A DNA stretch of 64,000 bases, from NCBI RefSeq assembly GCF_016773205.1, contig NZ_JAETWB010000007.1, forward strand, positions 62,001-126,000, in the 5' to 3' direction. The position numbers were made by a program, and so were the translations under genes. Positions within the stretch are counted from its first letter, which is position 1. Each line of letters begins with the position of its first letter. Under the pieces are notes generated by a model. It saw only the letters and a program-made list of their open reading frames with translations. It made no database searches and was not told the DNA's origin. Of this stretch, positions 1 through 7,970 are shown one piece after another. Source of the DNA: Belnapia arida (GTDB lineage: Bacteria > Pseudomonadota > Alphaproteobacteria > Acetobacterales > Acetobacteraceae).

Positions 1-58
1 ACGGAGTGGGGTGGCGTTGCTGGAACGGCACGCCACCAGCCCGTCCTTGGCGGCCGGG

Positions 59-262
59 ATGATGGGCAAGACCGAAAAGAAACGTGCGAACACCCCGGCG
101 AAGCCCGGTATCGAGCAGGAGGGCAAGGAGGTGGACCAGGCCTTCGATGTCTGGCTGCGGCGTGGGCTGCACCAGCTTTACGACACCGTGGCGCGCGAGC
201 CGATTCCGGATGAATTGCTGCGCCTGATCGAGGAGGACCAGTCCTCCTCCGAGAAGAAGTAG
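59..262 (+). CDS. NepR-like anti-sigma factor (small)
   Basis: A 67-residue protein whose C-terminal half (residues 31-57) carries the NepR signature: a short amphipathic helix followed by LYDTVAREPIPDELLRLI, close to the family pattern 'LR.lY..v..EPIPd.ll.Ll'. NepR proteins bind the ECF sigma factor EcfG and are released by PhyR in the alphaproteobacterial general stress response. The N-terminus is Lys/Arg-rich and probably disordered, as is common in the family. Two adjacent ATG codons (59 and 62) are plausible starts. A GTG at 11 would add 16 residues and has a GGAG a few bases upstream, so the start is uncertain. An intrinsic terminator follows directly. The usual partners ecfG and phyR are not in this window. 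The family assignment rests on the motif alone. Confidence 0.6.
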   Translation: MMGKTEKKRANTPAKPGIEQEGKEVDQAFDVWLRRGLHQLYDTVAREPIPDELLRLIEEDQSSSEKK

Positions 263-286
263 CGCGCCTACCTGACGCGCCCTTTG

Positions 287-316
287 GGCCCCGGCCAGCT
301 TGGCCGGGGCCTTTTT
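287..316 (+). terminator. Rho-independent terminator after the NepR-like gene
   Basis: A perfect 11-bp stem (287-297 with 301-311, arm GGCCCCGGCCA) with a 3-nt loop is followed by five T residues. It ends the plus-strand NepR-like transcript. leuA converges on it from the other side. Confidence 0.9.
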
Positions 317-323
317 CATGCGC

Positions 324-1913
324 TCAGGCCGAAAGCGCCGGAGCCATGTCTGCCGGCGCCGTCCGCTCGCGCTTCACCAGCAACTTGTTCAGCGCATGCA
401 CATAGGCCCGGGCCGAGGCCACGATGGTATCGGTATCGGCGCCCTGGCCATCGACCAACTTGCCGCCCTCCTCCATCCGCACGGTGACACGCGCCTGCGC
501 ATCCGTCCCGCCGGTCACGCTCTGCACCGCATAGAGCTTCAGCGCGACGTCATGCGGGAAGGCATTGCGGATGGCGTTGAAAGTCGCATCCACCGCTCCG
601 TCGCCGCTCGCCATGCCGTCGCGGTGCTCGCCATCCACCTCAAGCGCCAGCGTCGCCATCGGCTTGGTGCCAAGGCCGGTCGCCACCGTCAGCGCCAGCA
701 GCTTCACCCGGTCGTTGCCGCGCACCACCTCGTCATCGACGAGCGCCACGACGTCCTCGTCGTAGACGACCTTCTTGCGGTCGGCGAGGTCCTTGAAGCG
801 GCGGAAGGCATCGTTCAGCTGGTTGTCGCCGACGATGTAGCCGAGCGCCGCCAGCTTGTCGCGAAAGGCGGCCCGGCCGGAATGCTTGCCGAGCACCAGG
901 CTGTTCTTGGTCCAGCCGACGCTCTCCGGCGTCATGATCTCGTAGGTCGAGGCGTCCTTCAACACGCCGTCCTGATGAATTCCCGATTCATGCGCGAAAG
1001 CGTTGCGGCCGACGATCGCCTTGTTCGGCTGCACGTCGAAGCCGGTGATGGTCGCCAACAGCTTGCTGGTGCGCAGCAGCTTCTGGCTGACGATGTTGTT
1101 GCTGTAAGGCAGCGCATCGCGCCGCGTGCGCAACGCCATCGCCACCTCTTCCAGCGAGGCATTGCCAGCCCGCTCGCCGATGCCGTTGATCGTGCTCTCG
1201 ATCTGCCGCACGCCGGCCTGGATAGCGGCGATGGTATTGGCCACCGCCATGCCGAGGTCGTTGTGGTTGTGCGCGGAGAGGATCACCTTCTCGATCCCCG
1301 GCACCCTGTTGCGCAGGTCGCGGAAGATCCGCGCCATGTCCTCGGGCATCGAGTAGCCGACGGTGTCGGGGATGTTGATCGTCGTCGCCCCGGCCTTGAT
1401 CGCCGCCTCGACGCAGCGGCAGAGGAAGTCGGGGTCGGAGCGGCTGCCGTCCTCCGCAGACCACTCCACGTCGTCGCTGTGCTGCCGACCGAGGCTGACG
1501 CTGCTGGTGGTCAGCTCCAGCACCTCCTCCGGCGTCATGCGCAGCTTGACGCGCATATGCAGCTCGCTCGTCGCCAGCACGATATGGATGCGTTTGCGCG
1601 CCGCCGGCTTCAGCGCCTCGGCGCTCCGCAGGATGTCGGCCGGGTTGGCGCGGCCGAGGCTGGCGACCACCGGCCCGTCCTTGGCGAATTTCCGCGCGAT
1701 CGACTGCACGCTCTCGAAGTCGCCCGGCGAGGCGATGGCGAAGCCCGCCTCGATGACATCGACGCCGAGCTCAGCCAGCGCCTCCGCCATGCGCAGCTTC
1801 TCCTCGAGGTTCATCGAGAAGCCAGGCGACTGTTCGCCATCGCGCAGGGTGGTATCGAAGAAGATGATGCGGTTGTCGTCCAGCGTGCCGAAGCTGGGAT
1901 GGGTGATGGCCAT
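324..1913 (-). CDS. leuA: 2-isopropylmalate synthase LeuA
   Basis: This is the first committed enzyme of leucine biosynthesis; it condenses acetyl-CoA with 2-oxoisovalerate. At 529 aa it is the full-length form. The HMGL-like TIM barrel starts with DTTLRDGEQSPG (residues 20-31). The metal-binding HNHND lies at 215-219 and GIGERAGN at 244-251. After residue 390 comes the LeuA allosteric dimer domain, so leucine feedback inhibition is expected. The start has AAGGA eight bases upstream. The 5' leader on this strand contains a candidate leucine-rich leader peptide and a stem-loop (1945-2094), so expression is probably also controlled by leucyl-tRNA-dependent attenuation. It is monocistronic here. 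Confidence 0.96.
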   Translation of the reverse strand: MAITHPSFGTLDDNRIIFFDTTLRDGEQSPGFSMNLEEKLRMAEALAELGVDVIEAGFAIASPGDFESVQSIARKFAKDGPVVASLGRANPADILRSAEALKPAARKRIHIVLATSELHMRVKLRMTPEEVLELTTSSVSLGRQHSDDVEWSAEDGSRSDPDFLCRCVEAAIKAGATTINIPDTVGYSMPEDMARIFRDLRNRVPGIEKVILSAHNHNDLGMAVANTIAAIQAGVRQIESTINGIGERAGNASLEEVAMALRTRRDALPYSNNIVSQKLLRTSKLLATITGFDVQPNKAIVGRNAFAHESGIHQDGVLKDASTYEIMTPESVGWTKNSLVLGKHSGRAAFRDKLAALGYIVGDNQLNDAFRRFKDLADRKKVVYDEDVVALVDDEVVRGNDRVKLLALTVATGLGTKPMATLALEVDGEHRDGMASGDGAVDATFNAIRNAFPHDVALKLYAVQSVTGGTDAQARVTVRMEEGGKLVDGQGADTDTIVASARAYVHALNKLLVKRERTAPADMAPALSA

Positions 1914-1944
1914 GGATCTGTTTCCTTCGTGCTCGCGCAGCCTC

Positions 1945-1966
1945 TCGCTCAGTCTCCCCTGAGCGA
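1945..1966 (-). promoter_or_regulatory. Stem-loop in the leuA leader (attenuator candidate)
   Basis: A perfect 8-bp inverted repeat (TCGCTCAG / CTGAGCGA, 6-nt loop) lies between the stop of the leucine-rich leader ORF and leuA. There is no U-tract, so it is not a classical intrinsic terminator. It could act with Rho, or by controlling access to the leuA ribosome site about 20 nt further on. A competing pairing, GCTCG near 1984 with CGAGC near 1935, is possible. Confidence 0.45.
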
Positions 1967-1986
1967 TGCCGGCCGTCAGCCGAGCG

Positions 1987-2094
1987 TCACGCCCAGGGGC
2001 GGGTAAGTCGAAGGAGAAGGAGGCCGATAAGCGGGCGCACGCGGCCAGCGGCGGAACCGCTCACCAGGCCGGACAGGGGCGCGCGCAGGATCAT
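1987..2094 (-). CDS. Candidate leucine-rich leader peptide (LeuL-like)
   Basis: This short ORF of 35 codons on the leuA strand ends 73 nt before the leuA start. Nine of 35 residues are leucine, and codons 22-30 read Leu-Ile-Gly-Leu-Leu-Leu-Leu-Arg-Leu, followed by Thr-Arg-Pro-Trp-Ala-stop. Four of these leucines use CTT, a codon that the GC-rich neighbours largely avoid; that is the expected composition of an attenuator sensing charged leucyl-tRNA. An AAAGG lies 5 nt before the ATG at 2094. A stem-loop follows the stop. Leader peptides before leuA are known in proteobacteria. This specific one is an inference from position and codon content. Confidence 0.6.
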   Translation of the reverse strand: MILRAPLSGLVSGSAAGRVRPLIGLLLLRLTRPWA

Positions 2095-2195
2095 GCTGCC
2101 TTTACCCTAACTGCGCGCCGTCCTAGCGGCAAGGGCCTTGGCGCCGAGCGCCGATGGTTTCACCATTCCACCATAATCCGGGGAGGACCGATCCA

Positions 2196-3164
2196 ATGCC
2201 ATACCGCATCCTGCTTTGCCGCGCCCTGCATCCCGCCGGCCAGGCGGTGCTGGCGGAACGGAGCGACCTCGACATCGTCACCCTGCAGGACCCGCCGGTC
2301 GAGCAATTCCACCAGCACCTCTCGTCCGCCGATGCCGTGCTCTGCTGGCTGGAACGGGTGGACCGAGCGGCGCTCGCCGCCGCGCCGCGGCTGAAGGTCG
2401 TCTCCCGCTACGGCGTCGGCTTCGACACGGTCGACATACCCGCCTGCTCCGAGCGCGACATCCCGGTAATGGTAGTGAACGGCGCCAATGACCTCAGCGT
2501 CGCCGAGCATGCGATGATGCTGATGCTCGCCGTTGCCCGCCGCACGCTAGATAACGACCAGATCGTCAAGGCGGGCGGCTGGTGGGCCAAGGACGGGCCG
2601 GGCATGGTCGACCTCGCCGGCCGCTCCGTCCTCGTCGTCGGCTATGGCCGCATCGGCAGCCGCGTCGCCAATTACTGCCGCGCCTTCCAGATGAAGGTCA
2701 TGGTGATGGACCCCGGCTTCCACCCCGCCCGCATCGCCGCCGACGGGTTCATTCCCATCCGCGACTTCCAAGCCGGCCTCGCCGAGGCGGATGTGGTCAC
2801 GCTCCACTGCCCTCTCTCGCCCGCTACCCACCATCTGATGGACACGGCCGCCTTCGCCGCGCTGCAGCCAGGCGCCATCCTGGTCAACACCGCCCGCGGG
2901 CCAATCGTGGAGGAAGCCGCCCTGGTCGCCGCGCTGAAATCCGGCCGCCTGCACGGTGCAGGCCTCGACGTGCTGGAGGTGGAACCCTCCAACGCCACCA
3001 ACCCGCTCTACGAACTGCCCAATGTCGTCGTCAGTCCGCATAATGCCGCGAGCACGGAGGAAGGCCTCGCCCGCATGGCCCGCCAGGCGGCGCGCAACAT
3101 CCTCGACGTACTGGACGGCAAGCGCGACCCCGCCTTCATGGTGAACGGCGAAATCGCCCGGTAG
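2196..3164 (+). CDS. D-isomer-specific 2-hydroxyacid dehydrogenase
   Basis: An NAD-dependent dehydrogenase of the phosphoglycerate/hydroxypyruvate dehydrogenase family, 322 aa. The Rossmann motif VVGYGRIGSRV lies at 148-158. Catalytic Arg234 (in NTARGPIVEE), Glu263 (in LEVEP) and His282 (in SPHNAA) are all present. There is no ACT domain, so it is not a regulated SerA of the long type; its substrate cannot be told. The start at 2196 was chosen for the strong GGGGAGGA 8 nt upstream; an in-frame ATG at 2154 lacks one. The following cupin pseudogene starts 10 nt after the stop with its SD overlapping this gene's end, so the two were probably co-transcribed and may have shared a small-acid catabolic role. 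Confidence 0.9.
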   Translation: MPYRILLCRALHPAGQAVLAERSDLDIVTLQDPPVEQFHQHLSSADAVLCWLERVDRAALAAAPRLKVVSRYGVGFDTVDIPACSERDIPVMVVNGANDLSVAEHAMMLMLAVARRTLDNDQIVKAGGWWAKDGPGMVDLAGRSVLVVGYGRIGSRVANYCRAFQMKVMVMDPGFHPARIAADGFIPIRDFQAGLAEADVVTLHCPLSPATHHLMDTAAFAALQPGAILVNTARGPIVEEAALVAALKSGRLHGAGLDVLEVEPSNATNPLYELPNVVVSPHNAASTEEGLARMARQAARNILDVLDGKRDPAFMVNGEIAR

Positions 3165-3174
3165 GAGAGGCAGC

Positions 3175-3448
3175 ATGGACGCCCGAGACTTCGCCGACCT
3201 CCTGCGCGGAGGGCTTCACGGAAGTCCTCGCCCGCAGCCTACCACCCCGCCAGGCCGTACCGGAGCACACCCACCCGTTCGACGCCAAGCTGCTGGTCAC
3301 TGCCGGAGACTTCACCCTGACTCGTGACGGCCGGGCCACCACCCATGGTCCGGGCGATGTCTTCAGCGTTCCGGCCGGGCATCGCCATGCCGAGACGGCC
3401 GGGCTGGAGGGCGCCAGCTACATCGCCGGCCGCCGCCACCGGAGCTGA
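3175..3448 (+). pseudogene. Cupin-domain protein, frameshifted
   Basis: An ATG at 3175 with an SD at 3164-3170 begins an ORF reading MDARDFADLLR, which then leaves frame. From 3209 another frame without any start codon reads a clear small cupin: EHTHPFDAKLLVTAGDFTL, then GPGDVFSVPAGHRHAE, the two conserved cupin boxes with their metal-binding His residues, ending at the TGA at 3446-3448. Joining the two frames needs two inserted bases (or one removed) near 3205-3209, inside a GCGCGG run, giving a protein of about 91 aa. Either a recent 2-nt loss in a CG repeat or a sequencing error explains it. It lies directly behind the 2-hydroxyacid dehydrogenase. Confidence 0.75.
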
Positions 3449-3451
3449 GGC

Positions 3452-4447
3452 TCAGGTCTCCTCCGGCCGGAAGCCGCTCTCGGCGATGATCGGGGCCCAT
3501 TTCTCGTAATCGGCCCGGAAGCGCCGGGTGAAGTCGGCAATGGAGAGGGGATAGGGCCGCATCTCCAGCCGGGCGATCGCCTCGCGGTAATCCGCCGTGC
3601 CGATCGCCTCGACGGCTGCGCGGTGCAACGCCTCCTGCACCGCGCCCGGCGTCCTCGCCGGCAGGAAGAGGCCGAACCACTCGCTCCCCGTCAGCTGCGG
3701 GTAGCCCTGCTCGGCGAAGGTCGGCACATCCGGGAAGCGCGGCAGCCGCTGTTCGGAGGAGACGCCGGCCAGCCGCACCGGCCCGCCTGGGGCCGCCGCA
3801 TGCGGGGCGAGATCCACCATCGGATGGTAGCTCGCCGCCAGCCTGCCGCCGAGCAGGTCCTGGATCGCCGGTGCGCTGCCCCGGTAGGGGATGTGCGTCA
3901 TGGAAAGCCCGGTCGCCTTCGCCACCTGCACGCCGAGGAAGTGCAGCATGCTGCCTGCCGCCGCGCTGCTGAAGGGAATATCGCGCTTCCCCGCCCCCCA
4001 TTCCTTGAAAGCTGCCAACGTCCCGAGGCTGTTCGCCATCGGCCCGACCCCCATGCCGAAGGTGAACTCCCCCGCCGGCGTCACCGGCATGAGGTCGGCG
4101 AAGGGGTCGTAGCGCAGCGTCGCCGGACGGTAGAGATGCGGGAAAATCACCAGCATGCTCGCCGCCGTCAGCAGGATGGTGTTGCCATCCGGCTCCGCCG
4201 CCTTCACCGCCTCCACCGCCAGCCGCCCCGCGGCGCCGACGCGGTTCTCCACGATGACATTCTGCGCATAGGTCCCGCGCAGCCGCTCCGCGATCAGCCG
4301 CGCGGTGGTGTCGGCGCTGCCGCCCGCCGGAAAGCCGACGACGACCCGCGCCGTGGCGCGCGCCGGCTGCGCGAGGGCGGGCGCGGCCAGGGGGGCGCCG
4401 AATGCGGCGAGCCCCAGCCCGAGGGCGGTACGGCGATGCAGCGTCAT
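3452..4447 (-). CDS. Bug/TctC-family periplasmic substrate-binding protein
   Basis: A 331-aa tripartite tricarboxylate transporter receptor. The N-terminal signal peptide (twin Arg, hydrophobic stretch, cleavage after APALA near residue 26) sends it to the periplasm. The family hallmark VVVGFPAGGSADTTARLIAE begins near residue 35, followed by VENRVGAAG and a later SMTHIPYRGSAPAIQDLLGG ligand-pocket loop. No TctA or TctB membrane genes are nearby, so it is an orphan receptor. Such receptors are greatly expanded in Acetobacteraceae and Burkholderiales. The ligand is probably a carboxylate but cannot be named. The gene downstream of it on the opposite side is the cupin pseudogene (convergent); the PuuE-like gene lies 19 nt upstream in the same direction and may be co-transcribed. 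Confidence 0.93.
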   Translation of the reverse strand: MTLHRRTALGLGLAAFGAPLAAPALAQPARATARVVVGFPAGGSADTTARLIAERLRGTYAQNVIVENRVGAAGRLAVEAVKAAEPDGNTILLTAASMLVIFPHLYRPATLRYDPFADLMPVTPAGEFTFGMGVGPMANSLGTLAAFKEWGAGKRDIPFSSAAAGSMLHFLGVQVAKATGLSMTHIPYRGSAPAIQDLLGGRLAASYHPMVDLAPHAAAPGGPVRLAGVSSEQRLPRFPDVPTFAEQGYPQLTGSEWFGLFLPARTPGAVQEALHRAAVEAIGTADYREAIARLEMRPYPLSIADFTRRFRADYEKWAPIIAESGFRPEET

Positions 4448-4466
4448 GGTCGTTTCCTCTTATGGC

Positions 4467-5375
4467 TTATTGGGGTGGATGCTGCGCAAGCCAATGCCGG
4501 GCGATCTCCGCCCGCTGGCAGACCCAAACATCCCGGTGCCGCGCGACATGGTCGAGGAAGCGCTCCAGCGCCGCGGCCCGCGCGGGGCGCCCTGCCAGCC
4601 GGCAATGCAGCCCGACCGACATCATCCGCCCGCCCTCGCGCCGCAACAAGTCGAAGCCGTCGGTCAGATGCTGCGTGAAGCCGTCGTTGGCCGAGAAGCC
4701 CGGCGGCACCGCGAATTTCATGTCATTGTTGTCGAGCGTATAGGGCACGACCAGCAGCGGCTTCCCTGCCGTCCGCACGTAATACGGCAAGTCGTCGGCA
4801 TAGCTGTCGCTGTCGTAGAGGAAGCCGCCATGCTCGGCGACCAGCCGCCGCGTCCGCAGGCTGATCCGCCCGGTATACCAGCCGACCGGCTTGCTGCCCG
4901 TGGTCCGCTCGATCACCTCCACGCAGCGGGCGATATGGTCGCGCTCCACATGCTCCGGCACGCGGCGATAGTCGATCCAGCGCCAGCCATGGCTGGCCAC
5001 CTCATGCCCCGCCTCAGCGAAGGCGCGCCCGGCCTCCGGATGCAACTCCAGCGCCCGGCCCACCGCATAAATCGTCAGCGGCAGCCCGCGCTCCTTGAAC
5101 AGTCGCAGGATGCGCCACAGCCCCGCCCGCGCGCCGTAATCGAACTGGCTCTCGGTCGAGAGGTCCCGCTCCGCCCGCGGCGTGCCTCCCGGCACCTCAT
5201 GTAGGTAGAGCTCGCTCCCGGTATCGCCGTTGAGCACGGTGTTCTCCGCGCCCTCCTCGTAATTCAGCACGAAGGAGAGGGCGAGCCGCGCCCCGCCCGG
5301 CCAGCGGGGATCGGGCGGGTTCGGCCCGTAGCCGTGGAAGTCGCGCGGATGCTCGGTGTCGCCTGCGAGAATCAT
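4467..5375 (-). CDS. PuuE-like polysaccharide deacetylase family protein (allantoinase-like)
   Basis: 302 aa. A NodB-type polysaccharide deacetylase of the cofactor-independent allantoinase (PuuE) group: FHGYGPNPPDPRWPGGARLA near the N-terminus, a long SFVLNYEEGAE strand, HEVASHGWRWIDY (the SHGxR/W motif), GWYTGRISLRTRRLV, and YDSDSYADDLPYYV. These match the allantoinase/putative urate catabolism subfamily rather than chitin deacetylases. No other purine-degradation gene is in the window, so the substrate is unproven. The start is taken at the ATG at 5375, which gives the usual N-terminus; an ATG 12 codons upstream would extend it. Co-directional with the TctC receptor 19 nt downstream; a receptor-plus-hydrolase pair is common for such orphan receptors. 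Confidence 0.82.
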   Translation of the reverse strand: MILAGDTEHPRDFHGYGPNPPDPRWPGGARLALSFVLNYEEGAENTVLNGDTGSELYLHEVPGGTPRAERDLSTESQFDYGARAGLWRILRLFKERGLPLTIYAVGRALELHPEAGRAFAEAGHEVASHGWRWIDYRRVPEHVERDHIARCVEVIERTTGSKPVGWYTGRISLRTRRLVAEHGGFLYDSDSYADDLPYYVRTAGKPLLVVPYTLDNNDMKFAVPPGFSANDGFTQHLTDGFDLLRREGGRMMSVGLHCRLAGRPARAAALERFLDHVARHRDVWVCQRAEIARHWLAQHPPQ

Positions 5376-5411
5376 ACCGGGAGTGTGGCCCGCCGCACCC
5401 CGGCCCCGCAA

Positions 5412-6242
5412 CTACCCGCGGCTGAGCCCCGCAAGGATGGCATTCACCATCGGCTTCATGTGGAAATTCTCCTCCGGCATCACCGCCACCTCGCCGCCCG
5501 CCGCCCGTACCGCTTCGGCCACCACCGGCCCGACGGCCGCGATCCGCGTTCGCTTCAGCGCCTCGTCCAGCATCGCCCGCTGCCCTGCCGCCTCCGCCAG
5601 GCTCACCAGCCGCCGCACCTGCGGCGTACTGGTGAAGACGACGAGATCGACCCGCCCCGCCGCCATCTCGCCCACCGCCTCCAGCACCCGCTCATCCTCC
5701 GCCCGCGTCGCATAGGCGTAGGGCAGCACCGGGTCCGCCTGCGCCCCGGCCGCCTTGAGGAAGTCGATCAGCGGCGCATTGGGATTGTCGGGATAGAGCT
5801 GCACCGCCACCCACCGCCCCTTGAGGTCGAGCCCCTGCATCCCGGCGATGATCCCCGCCGTCGTCGCCGGCTCCGGCGCCAGGTCCGGCCCGAGGCCGAT
5901 GCTGCGCAGCTTCTGGCTCGGCTTCGGCCCGCGGCAGATGCGCCTGACGCCGGCCAGCGCCGCGCGGAACTCTCCCTCGATCCCCACCCGCTCCGCCACG
6001 CCGAGCAGCCGGCCGAGCCCCTCCCCGGTCAGCAGGATCAGGTCGTCCGGCGGCGTGGCGATGAAGCGCCGCAGCCAGGCCTCGATCGGCGCCGGGTCCG
6101 CCGCATCGATGATGGCGACCAGCGGGCAGCGGATTGCCTCTGCCCCCTGCCGCTCCAGCATCCGCGCCAGCACCTCCAGCTCCCGCGTCTCCGGCACCAC
6201 CACCCGGAGCCCGGCCATACTGCCCGCCACTGCCTCGCTCAT
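5412..6242 (-). CDS. hemD: Uroporphyrinogen-III synthase family protein
   Basis: A 276-aa HemD-fold protein. It closes the linear hydroxymethylbilane to uroporphyrinogen III in tetrapyrrole biosynthesis. The two alternating Rossmann-like lobes are visible: [20 protein letters not shown] at the N-terminus, [15 protein letters not shown], then in the second half [21 protein letters not shown] and [20 protein letters not shown], the conserved HemD C-terminal motif. It is not beside hemC, and its partner is a glutamine amidotransferase whose stop codon overlaps its start (ATGA), so the two are translationally coupled. HemD proteins diverge strongly, and a second hemD elsewhere is possible. Confidence 0.8.
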   Translation of the reverse strand: MSEAVAGSMAGLRVVVPETRELEVLARMLERQGAEAIRCPLVAIIDAADPAPIEAWLRRFIATPPDDLILLTGEGLGRLLGVAERVGIEGEFRAALAGVRRICRGPKPSQKLRSIGLGPDLAPEPATTAGIIAGMQGLDLKGRWVAVQLYPDNPNAPLIDFLKAAGAQADPVLPYAYATRAEDERVLEAVGEMAAGRVDLVVFTSTPQVRRLVSLAEAAGQRAMLDEALKRTRIAAVGPVVAEAVRAAGGEVAVMPEENFHMKPMVNAILAGLSRG

Positions 6243-7042
6243 GCTGCATGCTCCAGTTCCGGGACGGCGACGCGCCGATGCATCCAGCGCTCGCCCTCGC
6301 GGAACACCACGAATTGTCCTGGCTCCATCACCGTCCAGGCCTCGTCCCGGGTCAAGGGCCGCGTCGCCACCACCGTCACCACGTCGCGCGGCGTGGTTTC
6401 CTTAGCGAAGTCGGCGCTGAGGTCCTCGTCGATCAGCGTCGCCGGGCCGAAGGGCGCCCGCCGCGTCAGCCAGGCCATCCGCTTGCCGCAGAAGCAGTAG
6501 AGCCAGCGCCCGTCGCTCATCAGCATGTTGAAGACGCCCGTCGCCGCCAGCCGCCGCGACAGCGCCTCGATCGCCGCCGCCAGCCGATGGCCCGGCGGCG
6601 AGGCCGGAAAGGCCTCCCGCAACCGGTCCAGCATCCAACAGAAGGCATGCTCGCTGTCGGTCGTCCCGACCGGGTGGTAGTGCCGGAGCGGCCAGCGCTT
6701 CACCCCGGCGAGCTGCCCGTTATGGGCGAAGGTCCAGAGCCGTCCCCAGAGCTCCCGCTGGAAGGGATGGGTATTCTCCAGCGCCACCCGCCCCCGATTG
6801 GCCCGGCGGATATGGCTGAGCACCGTGCAGCTCTTGATCGGATGGTCCCGCACGAAGCGTGCCACGTCCGAATCCGCCGAGGGCCGCGGGTCATGGAAGG
6901 CCCTGGCGCCCTTGCCTTCATAGAAGGCGATCCCCCACCCATCCGCATGCGGCCCGGTCCTGCCGCCCCGTTGCATCAATCCGGCGAAGCTGAAGCAGAT
7001 ATCCGTGGGGACATTGGCACTCATGCCGAGAAGTTCACACAT
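6239..7042 (-). CDS. Class II glutamine amidotransferase (YafJ-like)
   Basis: 267 aa. An N-terminal nucleophile hydrolase fold with the catalytic Cys2 directly after the initiator Met ([19 protein letters not shown]). Other glutaminase features are [12 protein letters not shown] near residue 32, [18 protein letters not shown] and [10 protein letters not shown] near 110, which form the glutamine and ammonia pocket. This is the stand-alone GATase type 4 family (YafJ, DUG3-like), whose physiological role is mostly unknown; eukaryotic DUG3 relatives take part in glutathione breakdown. No synthetase domain is attached. It overlaps hemD by 4 nt (ATGA). It is divergent from the osmoprotectant ABC operon across a 64-nt gap. 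Confidence 0.9.
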   Translation of the reverse strand: MCELLGMSANVPTDICFSFAGLMQRGGRTGPHADGWGIAFYEGKGARAFHDPRPSADSDVARFVRDHPIKSCTVLSHIRRANRGRVALENTHPFQRELWGRLWTFAHNGQLAGVKRWPLRHYHPVGTTDSEHAFCWMLDRLREAFPASPPGHRLAAAIEALSRRLAATGVFNMLMSDGRWLYCFCGKRMAWLTRRAPFGPATLIDEDLSADFAKETTPRDVVTVVATRPLTRDEAWTVMEPGQFVVFREGERWMHRRVAVPELEHAA

Positions 7043-7106
7043 CCCGCCAGCCTAGACCCGGGCGGGACCGGTTTGTGCAATCGTTGCGCCGCGATAGGCT
7101 GACAGG

Positions 7107-7970
7107 ATGCGGAGACGCTTCCTCCTTGCCGCCTTGGCCGCGCCCGCCCTCGCCCGGGCGGCCCCGCTGCTGCGCGTCGGGTCGAAGAATTTCACCGAGC
7201 AGCTCGTGGTGGCGGAGCTTTTCGCCCAGAGGCTGGAACGCGCCGGGGCCACGGTGCAGCGGCGGGTCAATCTCGGCGGCACCGCCATCGCACATCAATC
7301 GCTGCTTTCGGGCGAGATTGACCTCTACCCGGAATACACCGGCACCGGCCTCGGCGTCGTCCTCAAACAGCCGCCCGAAGGCGATGCTGCCGCCATCCTC
7401 GCCAAGGTCCGCGCCGGCTATGCCCCGCTCGGCCTCGACTGGCTCGATCCCTCCGGCATCGACAACGGCAATGCCCTGCTCGTCCTGCCGGAGACGGCGC
7501 GGCGCCACGGCTTTGCCACCCTCTCCGACCTCGCCCGCGCCGCCCCGCGCCTGACACTCGCCGCCGGCAACGAATTCGCCGACCGGGCCGACGGCCTGCC
7601 TGGCCTCCGCCGCGTCTATGGCATGGAGTTCCGCCGCTTCCGCCAATTCGCCGCCCTCGGCCTGCGCTATGCTGCGCTGAACCATGGCCAGGCCGATGTG
7701 GTGAACGCCTATGCGACGGACTGGCAGATCGCCAGCTACGGCTTCACCACCCTCCGCGACGACAGGCATCTCTGGCCGCCCTACCAGCTTGCCGCCGTGG
7801 TCCGGCAGCAGGCGCTGCGCGACTTCCCCAGCCTCGCCCCGCCTCTGCTCGCCATCGGCGCCAGGCTCGACAACGGCGTGATGCGGGAGCTGAACCGCCA
7901 GGTCGACCAGGATGGCGAGGAGCCGCGCGAGGTCGCCGCCCGCTTCCTCAAGGAGCAGGGCCTCGCCTGA
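7107..7970 (+). CDS. Quaternary-amine (glycine betaine/choline-type) ABC transporter, substrate-binding protein
   Basis: 287 aa. Signal peptide at residues 1-19 (MRRRFLLAALAAPALARAAP). The mature start LLRVGSKNFTEQLVVAELFA carries the GSKNFTEQ signature of the OpuCC/OsmF (YehZ) family. LYPEYTGTG (near residue 73) contributes Tyr to the ligand cage. It captures osmoprotectants or related quaternary amines in the periplasm. It is the first gene of a four-gene operon (binding protein, two permeases, ATPase); the following permease overlaps by 1 nt. The YehZ-type arrangement with two separate permeases suggests low-affinity or non-osmotic uptake as for E. coli YehZYXW, but the ligand is unproven. 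Confidence 0.88.
   Translation: MRRRFLLAALAAPALARAAPLLRVGSKNFTEQLVVAELFAQRLERAGATVQRRVNLGGTAIAHQSLLSGEIDLYPEYTGTGLGVVLKQPPEGDAAAILAKVRAGYAPLGLDWLDPSGIDNGNALLVLPETARRHGFATLSDLARAAPRLTLAAGNEFADRADGLPGLRRVYGMEFRRFRQFAALGLRYAALNHGQADVVNAYATDWQIASYGFTTLRDDRHLWPPYQLAAVVRQQALRDFPSLAPPLLAIGARLDNGVMRELNRQVDQDGEEPREVAARFLKEQGLA

Noticed and set aside
300-2006. 568-codon open frame on the plus strand over leuA
   Set aside because: It is the antisense shadow of leuA: His/Arg/Leu-rich without any domain. The same holds for the many long antisense frames over infB, pnp, dnaK, katG and others.
3452-5411. A complete tripartite tricarboxylate transporter with the PuuE-like gene
   Set aside because: Only the receptor is present; the neighbours are a deacetylase-fold protein and hemD, neither of them membrane proteins.
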